Assembly (NCBI GenBank): GCA_025331435.1
Contig: JAIWNI010000031.1
Coordinates: 186,001 to 250,000, forward strand
Source of the DNA: Choanephora cucurbitarum
Taxonomy: Eukaryota > Mucoromycota > Mucoromycetes > Mucorales > Choanephoraceae
Reading direction: 5' to 3'
DNA: 64,000 nucleotides
In this document: in pieces, positions 25,001 to 35,580 of the stretch
Layout: the number at the start of each line of letters is the position of its first letter
Position numbering within the stretch: the stretch's first letter is position 1
Notes under the pieces: generated by a model
Seen by the model: only the letters and a program-made list of their open reading frames with translations
Databases searched by the model: none
Told to the model about the DNA's origin: nothing
Position numbers and translations under genes: made by a program

Positions 25001-26400
25001 CTTGACGCTGAAAGGTGTTCGTCCTGAATCAATTTCTATGGATCAGGTAATATTGACTTCACCTTCTCTGTATTGAAACTAAATGTTGCTATCGCCTCAA
25101 GAGCTCTTATTCAACTACTTCAGGGCAACATGTCTTGGAGTTGCTAAAAGAAAATATCTGTTCCAGCACTGTGAAGGTATTTTCATTTCTATTTTGCCAA
25201 AAGCATATGTTGATTATCTGTCTTTTTCCTTTTCGTCAAAGATTAACCATAGATTATTTCGACGCAATCACGGTATTACACAAGGCTCATCTTTATCAGC
25301 CTTACTTTGCAGGCATGCAATATAGATTATCAAAAGAAAATTTAGATATGTGCTAACTGAATATATATATTTCAATAGCTTATATATGGCACAGCTCGAA
25401 AAGGAGAAGTTACAGTTTGTAAGAGACGATAAAGATGGAGTGAGTAGTCTGATTTCATTCATGTTTGTATTTGCTTCTCATTTTGTTCAAGATTCTTTTT
25501 GTCTATGCTGATGACTTTTTGTACATTACTAAAAGTCGCAAGAATGCTCAAAAGTTTATACATACAATGACAACAGGTAAACACAAGTAATAGAGCTAGG
25601 AGAACGGATTTGTGCTTATATTGTCATTTCTATCTTTTAGACATACTTGATTTTGGTTTCTCGGTGAACAAGTCCAAATGCGTATCCAATTTAGAACAGG
25701 ATATCAACGGTAGAGACAGAAAAAGAAAGAAAGAGACAGATTACACAAGTAGATAATAATATTTTCCTTCAATAGAGTTTAGTTGGTTAGGCTATAAGTT
25801 CAATACGAAAAATTTGGATATCTACATTGATACAACTCGTCGAAGAAAACAGCGTGAGTCACATTATAGTTTGCATATATAAACAACAGCACTCAAGTAT
25901 CACTTGTAATTCTAGGTGTTTCTTCGCTTCTAACAGTAGAATATACTCGCCACCCAGCAAAGGCATTATTGAATACGGCCGTCAGAACGATAAAAGCAAA
26001 TTTTCATCCTTTACTCATGGACAGCACACTCCACACCAAAGAAGCAGTGAAGCGAAACTTGTATGAAAACTTTTTGTTTGCCGCTCTCAAAATGGAGGGT
26101 CAACTCAAAGCTCTCTCCAAGAGCATTATAGGATTTATTAATGAGAAATGCGTTTTGGGTAAAAAGTTATTGATATCTCACTTATTCGCTCATCGTCTAA
26201 CACATCTTTGTTTAGATATCATTATACAACTTGGATGTATTGTTGTCCCACTTTCGCCTTATGGTATTCATCGGTCAGAGACGTTATTCTTACTGTTTTC
26301 TGCCTTCTTTTGTGCATTTAATAAGAGACAGTCGGTCTATCCTCATCTTATACCATGTCTCAAAAACATCATGAAGCGATATCAGAAATCAGTTAAATAA
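22054..26400 (+). CDS. TERT: Telomerase reverse transcriptase catalytic subunit
   Basis: Extends telomeres by copying the telomerase RNA template. Model of 21 exons, 1,007 aa: 22054-22266, 22394-22468, 22558-22634, 22712-23306, 23376-23531, 23585-23803, 23870-24004, 24073-24210, 24276-24377, 24436-24528, 24590-24690, 24737-24827, 24885-25046, 25102-25176, 25242-25312, 25379-25439, 25492-25576, 25641-25709, 25776-25853, 25916-26158, 26216-26400. TEN domain: exons 1-4 (LPNGSYYQLSGPF). RNA-binding domain: CP/T motifs (IHKRHNSINMQNVLNRRCP; PAEFWGSSSNF). Reverse transcriptase: motif 1/2 (GKIRFLPKENGLRMIINMRN), motif A TDITGCYDSID with the first catalytic Asp, motif B' HGITQGSSLSALLC, motif C YADD with the other two Asp, motif E WLGYKF. 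The C-terminal extension follows. Intron 15 (25313-25378) uses a GC donor. The last intron (26159-26215) is 57 bp with no in-frame stop, so it could be retained. Exons 1-3 are least certain. Confidence 0.92.
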
Positions 26401-26434
26401 AGTTGTCTTCTTTTAATATATGTACAAATCTAAA

Positions 26435-27469
26435 TCAAAAGTCTTCCTCGTTCACTTTTCTTGCATTCTTCCGTTGTTCTAATTTCAAGGCTTTCTTTTC
26501 TTGTCGTCTACTAAGTGCAGTAGGTACTGAACTGACTGCATACATCTTTTGTTGCTCAAAAAACTCATTTAGAGTCTCAGGGCTTACATCATCCAGTGTA
26601 AATTGACCCAATTTGCCTGTTCGATAATGCTTCAAGAAAAACTTGGCTGCCATCGTCAAGTCCATTTCGCCTCCCTTTGATATAGCACCAATACGTTTAG
26701 CTACACCTTCCAATAAATGGTTCACGTCATTTGTTGGCTGCTCCTCAGGCAGCTTGAACCAGCTAGCATAGTCATAAGCACCAAACTGATTCAAACGATA
26801 GAGTAGATAATCCACCATAACTTGCTCATCGCTCAAATGATCTCGGATCCCGCCTGTTAAAGCTACCTTCAGACTCCTCACAGGATCGGCAATATGAGGT
26901 ACCATAACACCAGGCGTATCTACCAAATAGACAGTGGGATCTTCAAGTACCTTGATTGTCCCAATCACTGTACGTGTGATACCTGGTTGTGCCCCTGTAG
27001 CTGCTGCTTTTCCTTTTCCAACGCCTACACGGCGAAGTGCATTAATTAAAGATGATTTACCTACATTAGGCATGCCTACAACCATCAGCGTCACTTGTGG
27101 AATTGGATGAGCAAGATCGGCAGCATGATTCAGGATCTGTCGGACATTGATGTCATTTTGACAGCTAGTAAACAAGACTGGTGTTGTGGGTGCATGCTTG
27201 TTGAAAGCCGTGAGTATAGGCGCCTTGGAGGATGGGTCAGCTAGATCAAACTTGTTGTATACAATCAGTCGAGGTCTTTTACCAACCACTTTCTCAAAGT
27301 TAGGATTAATGGAAGAGAGAGGGATTCGAGCATCTCTCACTTCGACTACTAGATCAACTGAATTAAGACGTTCTGAAATAAGTCGTAGGCCTTTTGCCAT
27401 ATGGCCAGGAAACCAGTTGATCACTCGGTCATATGGAAATGAAGTTCTGGGTATAAACCGCTGTGCCAT
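26435..27469 (-). CDS. MTG1: Mitochondrial ribosome-assembly GTPase (MTG1/YlqF/RbgA family)
   Basis: Circularly permuted GTPase needed for assembly of the large mitochondrial ribosomal subunit. Single exon; about 344 aa from the ATG at 27469 (MAQRFIPR). An upstream in-frame ATG at 27487 adds only six residues. Motif order is permuted as in YlqF: G4 (YNKFDLAD) comes before G1 (GMPNVGKSSLINAL), then G2-like GAQPGITRT and G3 DTPGV. Also seen is the family's INWFPGHMAKGL near the N-terminus. The C-terminus is Lys/Arg-rich. The gene converges on TERT, with stop codons about 35 bp apart, and diverges from the RBM42-like gene across about 136 bp. Confidence 0.95.
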   Translation of the reverse strand: MAQRFIPRTSFPYDRVINWFPGHMAKGLRLISERLNSVDLVVEVRDARIPLSSINPNFEKVVGKRPRLIVYNKFDLADPSSKAPILTAFNKHAPTTPVLFTSCQNDINVRQILNHAADLAHPIPQVTLMVVGMPNVGKSSLINALRRVGVGKGKAAATGAQPGITRTVIGTIKVLEDPTVYLVDTPGVMVPHIADPVRSLKVALTGGIRDHLSDEQVMVDYLLYRLNQFGAYDYASWFKLPEEQPTNDVNHLLEGVAKRIGAISKGGEMDLTMAAKFFLKHYRTGKLGQFTLDDVSPETLNEFFEQQKMYAVSSVPTALSRRQEKKALKLEQRKNARKVNEEDF

Positions 27470-27605
27470 ACTATAAAAAAAATTCAAGAACTAAAGAATC
27501 TCCTCTCCCTTCCCCCTTTTACTTCTGCCTAACTTTTTATATGTGACTTGTGCAGGTTATTTTTTCTTTTCTTTTCTCTTTCAACTTTCTAGAAGAATTA
27601 CACGA

Positions 27606-28705
27606 ATGCCAGACGAGAAGGAAAGACAAGAAACAACAAACGAGATAGAGAAGCAAGAACAAGAACAAGAACACTACGCTGCAGAGGAGTATGCAGTCAA
27701 CGACTATGCGCCTCCAGTAGAATACACTGTTCCCAAGGGTTATTATGATGACAATGGCAATTTTGTGGAATACTCTGAATACGATTACACTGCCGATCAA
27801 AATTATACTGACCCAAACCAATATTATTATGGTCAAGATTACGCATCTTATGCTGATCCTAACTACAATTATGACTATTATTATGACCAAAGTGCTTATG
27901 ATACCAGCAATGCTAATGTGACTGATGTTTTGCCATCAACAACGCCTTCAGTTACTGCAACGCCAACAGCTACACCACCTGTCTCGACACCTACAGCAAA
28001 CACTTATTATGGCAACAGTACTACTGGAGCTAACGCGACCACTACTTATGGATACAACAATAGCAACACAAGCCATTTGCCCATCAATGCTCCTGTAGGT
28101 GCTAAAGTATATTATCCTTCCACAGCCAACGCGAATAATCCTGTAGGACCAGTTATTATTACAAAGTCAGGATATGCAGGACCTACCAGCTCAACTCTTG
28201 GCTCACCTGCACCCACCTCATCTTCAGCAGACGATGGCAAGAAGGGCAAAAACAAGAAGAAAAAGAACATTGTTCGAGCAGCTGGTGGTGAAGTGTGGGA
28301 AGATAACACATTGTCTGATTGGGATGAAAACGACTTTCGTCTTTTTGCTGGTGATTTGGGTAATGAAGTGACGGAAGAGCTACTTTACAAGACATTTTCC
28401 AAATACCCAAGTCTGGTGAGAACTCGTGTGGTGCGAGATTCTCGTACGATGAAGACAAAGGGATATGGTTTTATTAGTTTCAAAGATCCTGACGATTTTG
28501 TTAGAGCATGGCGAGAGATGAACGGTAAGCCCTACTATTGGATATAGCGTTATATTGATGATTCTCTTACAATCAAATTATAGGCAAATATGTAGGTAAC
28601 AGACCTATCAAACTACGTAAGAGTAATTGGAAGGAGCGTAATATCGATGTGAAGCAAAAGAAAGAGAGAGAAAGATTTGGCCCTTACACAAAGCCATTAA
28701 AATAA
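27606..28705 (+). CDS. RBM42-like RNA-binding protein (single RRM)
   Basis: Two exons, 27606-28524 and 28584-28705; 346 aa. The N-terminal two thirds is low complexity: acidic/Gln, then Tyr/Asp-rich, then Thr/Pro/Asn-rich, ending in a basic KKGKNKKKK cluster. The C-terminal RRM is very close to animal RBM42: WDENDFRLFAGDLGNEV, then KTKGYGFISFKDPDDF.RAWREMNGKYVGNRPIKLR and the trailing KSNWKERN. RNP1 is KGYGFISF and RNP2 is LFAGDL. The intron falls inside the NGK codon group. RBM42 proteins associate with splicing and mRNA-stability complexes; the precise role here is inferred from similarity only. Confidence 0.9.
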
Positions 28706-29014
28706 ATGTACATAACAAACAGTTAAGGTCTTCAGGTAGTGTGTATATTATATGTGTTTGAGTAAGAAAATTGTCTATATAGCCATTCTGAGTTATGATA
28801 TATTGAATAGAGATTGTTGTACAGTTTTCCCTAGGTACCTCATTCTATTCTTTTTTTGAAAAGAACTTTTCAACTGCACTATACCTTAACTCCCTTTACT
28901 CCCAAAAAAAATGCACTCAAGTATAAATGGCAATCAAATTTCATATTAGATTAAAGAACTTTATGTATAGATGTTTTTTCTCGAGATGTACAATGTTAGG
29001 TTTTCTTTTTCTCC
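28706..29014. other. Short intergenic between convergent genes
   Basis: About 310 bp holding the 3' UTRs of the RBM42-like gene (plus) and the TM2 gene (minus). No other feature. Confidence 0.5.
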
Positions 29015-29531
29015 TTATCGAAGGTGACAGCCTTGGGGATGGTCATTGAGGACATTCAATGCGATTAAAATGACATCAACAGTCCACCAAATACCACCAA
29101 GACCAGCTGTGATTAATTTGAGAATACCGAGGAAAATGTATCCCAAATAGAAACGATCAACACCTAAACAAGTAAGGTCAGAAAATAGGCAAAAATGACT
29201 CACTTTTTCTCTCTTATTGTATGGTTTTGTTCTTACCCAATGGACCGAGGAAAATGGAGAGCATGAGAGCAACAAACCAACTACGATCAGAAACACACAT
29301 TTCGTTCAAAACTTGATCAGGTTTTTCGGGAATATGAGGAGGAGCGGCCTTGCTACCCTTGAGGGCAAAATAGAATGAAAGAGTCAAGACAGCAGTAACA
29401 GCAATCACGATAATCCATGAACCAATAATTCTGAAACGATGCTTATGGGTAAAACGTTGGAATCTTTGTCTAAGAGAGCCATTTTCATGGAGAATGGGAG
29501 TTTGTTCCTCAACACTACCGTATTCAGTCAT
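29015..29531 (-). CDS. TM2-domain membrane protein
   Basis: Two exons on the minus strand, 29531-29237 and 29163-29015; 147 aa. Residues 40-60 form a first membrane segment (IIGSWIIVIAVTAVLTLSFY). After CVSDRSW comes the TM2 domain: helix ALMLSIFLGPLGVDRFYLGY, a turn, then helix GILKLITAGLGGIWWTVDVI. The conserved DRFY and GGIWW.VD motifs are present. The 73-bp intron splits the Gly codon of GPLG-VDRFYLGY. The function of fungal TM2 proteins is unknown to me. Confidence 0.88.
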
Positions 29532-31810
29532 TTTTTTTTGTAATGATTAAAAGTTAAAGAAAAGAAGAAGAAAAAAGAAATCAAGGGGAGGATGATGTAA
29601 AAAATGGATCTGTTTCAGGTTGGCTTAGGATATGAACCTTTTTTTTTTTACTTGTACAACTATCTGTGTAACGTATTCCCCTGATGCCTTGTTTATCAGT
29701 AAGACCGATTCACCATGAATGTGGAGAAAAAAAGACAGAAAGACAGGTGGGTGTTTTTTTATAAAAAAAGAGTTCCGAAGAGCCCTATAAATAAAGACAT
29801 ATAGATGCTTCATTTTCGATAGCAACTTGCTTTTTGGTTTTTATAGTAATTTCTAAAAAGAAATCTCTATCCGAAGTATGCATGTTAGGTTTTGCTTCAT
29901 CAGGGTAAATGATCAACAGACCCCGAGAAAATTCATACTTTGTTCATATGTACGTGTATATGTTCTGATAAATTTGTTTTTCAATTTTTTAAACCCTCAG
30001 TTTGATGCTGTATTCATCACAATAATGTTAGTGGGTTGTTTGGAAAGCAAGAGATGTATTAATAATTGCAATGCATATGATGAGGCTGATTCTTTTAAAG
30101 CATCTTACAGAAACTACTTCTGATACAACAATAGTGACCGTATTTTATCTGAATAATAAGAAATGACTCGGAAAACCGAAAAAGCATACATGGCTTACTG
30201 TCTTTGATATATAATATTTTACGATTACTCTACTGCCGGCATACATTTCACTTTGAAGGCATAAAAGTTGCTTCAAGCAAGAATAGAGTTTTGGGATGTC
30301 AAGTCAACCTATTTTTCTTTTTCGGCTTTGGCGCTTTCTCCGAAAAAAAAAAGGGAAATGAAGCCGAAAAAAATGATGTAATGAGAATGTTCGTTTGTAC
30401 GTCAAAGAGGATTTACACTAAACAAATAGGTACAGGATCACAGACGTTTTTTTTTATCGTATGACACAAAATCCAAGATTTGAAACTTAAATTTGGTTTT
30501 TTTTTATCTAACAATGGGAAATGGTGAGCTCGTGTATTCATTGTATGTTCGTATTTACATCTTTCTGTTAGAAGCTATTTGTTAGTCCACATAAATAAGA
30601 GTAGGCGTTATACAAAGTTCATTGCTAAAGAATCTGTCGCGAAAGCAAACATTCTTTTGTAGCTTGTCATAAGAAGAGATCAACTTAAAAAAAAAAGATG
30701 GATTCAAAAGCCCAGTTTGTTTACAACAGTGTGAGCTTTTTTTCTGTCTATACTTATAGAACTCGTTGGTACTGTTAAACTACTGACATGACCTGTGTGT
30801 TTTTTCTTTTACATTCAAAAGAGATCCATTGCCTCTGTATTATGTTACAGAAAAGTTATTGTAACAAAATCGCACCCATTGTTTCTAAGTTTAATTGGGC
30901 TGCTTCCTTTCACGTTAGCTGCCATTCTGTTTTTATCAAAGATGCATTCACACATCATTGAATTTCTAAGTAGAATGGGCCTGGCTTTTTTTTTTTTGAT
31001 CTGATAACTAGCCTCATGTCAAACTAATAGATTTGAGAACGCTGTCGTCTCTGTGTAACCCGATTCCGTTCTGAGAAATTGCTTTGAGTTCTCAAAGCAA
31101 AGGTAAGATGACTTCGAAATCACATAAGCTTTTTTTTTGTTTTTTGGAAAGAAAAACTAATTGAGAATATTAGTATGAATATTTGATTCAAATGAAACAC
31201 TAAAGTATGATCTAAAAAGAACTGCAGAATACTATTTGGAGCCTTTCACTGAAGCCTCCTTTCAGTATGAAACCTTTGTAGAGCTAATAGCTTGGTGATT
31301 ACAGTCATAAGCTTAAGGCTTACTTTTTTGTAACTACAGATCTATTAGTCTTATTAAGAACCACCTGCAAAAGGGCTTCAAGACTTATTTCTTTTGAAGA
31401 ATTGGCATAGACGAGACTACTTTCGACAATGAAGCCGCTTTCAGCTTTATTTTCATCTATAATCTCTGCTAAGCAAAGTGATTTGCAATGAGTTTGAGAA
31501 CTCGATGCACGTGTGGAGCTGTATAGACGTCTTGAAGATGTTTCCTATAACAAAAACATATGTTGGTCCTTGTCAATTCCATGAAAGTCAGACTTTTCAA
31601 CACTTGTTGATGATGTAAACTTTATGCTTTAAATAGTGTACTGTTTATAAGTTCAAGAGTTCATTAGACAATATCAGTAGACTCTTCATATTGACGGCGA
31701 GAATCTAATACTTTTCTTCAGCATCTCAAATCTGTTGAACATTTACCCTGATGAAGCACTTTCCTGCCTGCAATAAGAATATAAAGTCAGAAAGTGAACT
31801 CTGAGGATAA
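29532..31810. other. Gene-poor interval upstream of the retrotransposon
   Basis: About 2.3 kb of AT-rich DNA between the TM2 gene start and the left LTR. Short open frames are low complexity and lack recognisable motifs. No RNA gene or repeat was identified. Confidence 0.5.
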
Positions 31811-32065
31811 TGTCATGAGCGCTGGATCTGAATTCTGAGAGAATCCATCTGATTGGTTGATAGGCAAAAGAACTTCCTTTAGCCCTTAGAAAATTCTGGA
31901 TACTTCATATCGCCCTAACGACTACTAGAAATTTCTATGCTACTTAATATAAATAATCCTCTTATTCATATTCAATAAAGATCATCTTTTTATTCTTCCT
32001 CATAAATATCTGCTTTCCTGCCCTTTTAGGCAACTTCTGAAGATTCGAACCACACACTTATTTTA
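31811..32065 (+). repeat. Left LTR (255 bp)
   Basis: Starts TGTCATGAGC and ends CTTATTTTA; matches 36737-36991 over its whole length by eye. It contains a TATA-like TATAAATA at 31948-31955 and an AATAAA at 31974-31979, the expected promoter and polyadenylation signals of an LTR. Confidence 0.95.
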
Positions 32066-32083
32066 TGGTGGAGAAGCTGTTCT
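32066..32083 (+). other. Probable primer-binding site
   Basis: TGGTGGAGAAGC directly abuts the left LTR. TGG is the complement of the universal tRNA CCA end, which fits a minus-strand primer-binding site. The tRNA species was not determined. Confidence 0.6.
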
Positions 32084-32133
32084 CTTAAACCCCCCCGGAA
32101 GATCCTACATCACTGATATTACCTGCACTACTT

Positions 32134-34200
32134 TTGCAACTACTACAAATGTCAAGCCAAACTGAAAACAACATTATCACTGCTCTCAATCAAATCGTCA
32201 CTCAGAACCGCTACGCTGCCCTGCAGAACATGCGTCTGATTTACAACTATGTACCTGGCTCCAACATCGAGCTCTGGCTACGGCTATACCATGAAAAGGG
32301 GCAACGACTAGGCCTAGACGACAACATGCTCATTGATCAACTCCCTTCTTACCTCCCACTGGATATGGCTCAATGGATCTTGTCTAGTCCGTCACTCAAT
32401 ACATGGGAAAAGATCAAGGAAGCCCTGATCCAAACATACGGTATCCCGGTAGCTACTCAGAAGCAAATGTGTAAAGAAAAGCTCGAGTCCTTGCGACAGG
32501 GTAACCTCCCAACAAGACAGTTCAAAGCAAGATTTGAGCTGATCTTACAGGAATTGCCGGAAGGTGCTACGCTCTCTACGGAGGTCTTACGGTCCATCTA
32601 CCTGCGCGTCATGAACCAACAGCTCGCAATCAAAATCTTTGGCTTTGTAGACTCCAGCTGGACATGGGACAAGGTTGCGGACAAAGCAATCAGCATCGAA
32701 GACATGTTGGTTGCAGACCATCAACTCGCGGCTGCCCATCTTTTCGGAGGGCAGGCTACTATGCCAACACCGCCTCCCCAACAGGTCCCTTTCACGCAGT
32801 CACAGGCCCTGGTTTCGCCTCATTCTGGTCCATCTCCCATGGAGATTGATGCTTTTCGCCCTCGCGAGCGCAACGGAAAATCTCGTGGCAACCACGGTTC
32901 TACTCCGAAAGGAAAATACAATCAATGGGTTCGCCCTGGGGTTCCTCTATGTGGTCACTGTGGTAGGGAAGGGCATCTGTCCAAGAGATGCCGACAGAAC
33001 GGAAAGGGTGCTCGTGTAAATGCCTTGGTAGAATCAACTCCTGTCGCTGATGCTCCCGACTGGGTGCCATACGGGTCGCCAGAAAACGAGATGCTTCCAC
33101 CTGCTGCAGCCTCTGTCAATTACGCTGTGGTCCATGAAGCTCAAGAGTCAGTACCTGTTGCTCCTTCACCCATCGACAACAAGGATGCCATCCACTCGCT
33201 TTGTTATCTGAGTCAAGCGGTAAAATACCGTGAGGGTTCTACTCTCAAGTGCTCTCTCCTGGGACAAGACACAACTTGCCTGATCGACACGGGTGCAACT
33301 GTTTCGGCGATTTCAGCAAAGCTCGCTCACAGTCTCAAGATACCTATTGACGCCACTCAACGATTGTGCTTCACCACCGCTACTGGTCAAGACACTTGGA
33401 CGCACGGGGCTGCCGAAGTACGAATCCTCCTAGGAGAAATCCCTATGCAACTTCGTTGTCATGTTGTGGATCAGCTCGCCTACCCTATCATCGTGGGCAT
33501 TCGAGACTTAAAAGCTCACAAGGCTGTCATTGATCTAAGCTCAAACACAATTCAATTCCCTGGTTCTTCTGCTGGTGTGTCCCTCGGTTCTCTCTCTGGT
33601 GGTCTCTCTGGTGGTCTCTCTGGTGGTCTCTCTGGTTCTGACTCGGCTCCGATGGCTACTCACGGTTTCTCTGTTAAGGCGCCCAAACGCTACTTGGATA
33701 AACCCCATAGCTGCGTCATGAGCGATACCTTAAAGCTTCCTGGTCATCATCACGCCTACTGTACTATCCGCGGTCCTCGTAATACGCTTGCAATGGTCAC
33801 CACTCCAACGGACCTGGCCGCCAAAAGTCTGGTCGCTGTGGCCGCTGGCATCGTTCAATTTGATGATCAAGGAGAAGCTACTGTAAAACTTGCTAACTTA
33901 GATATTAAAAATCAAATCATTAATAAAGGACGACGTATCGCCATTGCTGAGTACTTACCTTCGTCTTTTGAATGTATTTCACTATCCTCCTTATGCGCCT
34001 TGCAAGAAACTAAGAACTCATCTCCTTCGTCGTCTCCGGACTTCTCTAACGCCTTAGGTGATACTCTCACTCCCTCACAGGCAAAACAAATGGTCTCACT
34101 ACTCCAGGACTTCTCAGATTGTTTTGATAGTACCTCCAGCTCGACTACTCCTCTTGTCAAGCATCGTATCGACACAGGGCGATCACAAGGCCGGTTTCAA
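32134..34200 (+). CDS. Retrotransposon Gag and aspartic protease (5' part of the polyprotein)
   Basis: Open from the ATG at 32134 (alternative ATG at 32149) through about 680 codons before frame is lost near 34179. Gag-like helical region: residues 30-190. CCHC zinc knuckle: CGHCGREGHLSKRC (about 274-287). Aspartic protease: LIDTGATVSAIS with the D-T-G active site (about residue 388), followed by IIVGIRDLKAH. A tandem Gly-Leu-Ser-Gly repeat encoded by a 12-bp unit lies at about 33592-33640. The frame then continues into the RT leader region, where two closely spaced +1 changes (about 34179 and 34190) break it. Codon use is richer in GC than in host genes. Confidence 0.9.
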
Positions 34201-35580
34201 GTCCTCCTCACCGCGCCTCCGCTGCCGAAAACAATACTATCAATGGCCTCATCGATGAGATGCTCCAACAGGGTATTATTCGTCCTAGCCGTTCTCCGTG
34301 GTCTTCGCCTGTTGTCTTGGTGCCTAAACCAGATGGTTCAGTTCGCTTCTGTGTGGATTATCGCCGTCTGAATGCAGTCACTACAAAGGATGTCTATCCT
34401 CTCACTCGAGTTGATGATGCACTACACAGTCTGGGAAACGCCAAGTACTTCTCAACGATGGATCTCACTTCGTCCTACTGGCAGATTGAGTTGGATGAAG
34501 AAAGTAAGCCCAAGTCAGCTTTCGTTTGCCGTCGTGGTTTGTTTGAGTTCGTCCGTATGCCCTTTGGTCTCTGCTCTGCTCCCGCTACCATGCAACGTCT
34601 CATGGACTCCGTTCTCGCTGGCCTCAAGTGGCAAACTTGCTTGGTCTACTTGGATGACATTATCACATTCAGCCCTACATTTGAACAACATCTCAAGGAT
34701 CTACGCGAGGTGCTCGAGCGCCTCCGCCAGGCCTCTCTCAAGGTTAAGCTCTCCAAGTGCCACTTTGGCAGTTCTCGAATCTCTTTCTTAGGTTACGTCT
34801 TGTCTCCCGCTGGTCTCCATACGGATCCTGAAAAGGTCCGTGCTGTTGCTTCTCTTCCGGTTCCTTCCTCGGTTGAAAGTCTCCGCTCCTTCCTTGGTCT
34901 CGCTGGTTACTACAGGTGTTTCATCAGTCGGTTCTCCCAGGTCGCTGCTCCGCTCACTGAACTTCTCCAGGAAGATGCTTCGTGGTCTTGGTCTGAACGT
35001 CAGCAAGAAGCTTTTGACTCTCTGCGTTCCGCTCTGCTCTCTGCGCCTGTCCTTCGCTTCCCGGATTTCACTAGACCTTTTGAATTGCACACTGACGGTG
35101 CTTGCTCTTCTGGGATTGGTGTTATCCTTTGTCAAGCGTGATCCCGACAATAACAGAGCTTACGCAGTTGCCTACGCGTCCCGGTCCCTATCTCCTGCTG
35201 AGAAAAACTATGGTGTGTCAGAAGTCGAAGCATTGGCTATCGTGTGGGGCATCCGAAAGTTTGCTCACTATCTCACTGGTACTAGGTTCACAGTCGTTAC
35301 GGATCACCATGCTCTGCAATTCCTCCAGTCCAAGAAGTCGACCGATCTGCGTGGACGTTTGGCTCGCTGGGCTCTCATGCTACAACAGCACGATTTTACC
35401 ATTGTCTACCGTCCTGGTCGTGATAATACTGGTCCTGACGCTCTTTCCCGGTATCCTGTCTCTTCTCCTTCGGTGTCCTCTTTGGTGTGTTCTCTGGCTA
35501 TTCCTGATCTTGTGTCGGCTCAGTCTTCTGATCCCTTCTGTCGTGAAATTCGAGGCAAGTCGTCTCTTCCCCTCTGGTTT
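34200..35580 (+). pseudogene. Retrotransposon reverse transcriptase and RNase H, frameshifted
   Basis: The reverse transcriptase is open in one frame from about 34195 to 35135. It shows the conserved fingers (PWSSPVVLVPKPDGS.RFC.DYR.LN), palm motif A (FSTMDLTSSYWQ), motif B (MPFGLCSAPATMQ) and motif C with the catalytic YLDD. RNase H begins with HTDGAC and, after a +1 frame change at about 35136, continues with YASRSLSPAEKNYGVSE.EALAIVWG and DHHALQFL. The readable frame ends at 35584-35586 (stop). All catalytic motifs are present, but no single frame joins them. Confidence 0.9.

Noticed and set aside
32041..32060. B-box-like GGTTCGAATCT (minus strand) at the LTR end, suggesting a tRNA
   Set aside because: No matching A box, acceptor stem or cloverleaf is seen; it is part of the LTR and also occurs in the second copy.
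32675..33019. Alternative plus-strand frame inside Gag
   Set aside because: It overlaps the conserved Gag/zinc-knuckle frame and has no motif of its own.
34177..34190. Programmed -1 frameshift between Gag-Pro and Pol
   Set aside because: The frame change lies inside the conserved RT leader rather than at a Gag-Pol border, no slippery heptamer is evident, and the segment between the two sites reads sensibly in the third frame, which fits two single-base insertions better.
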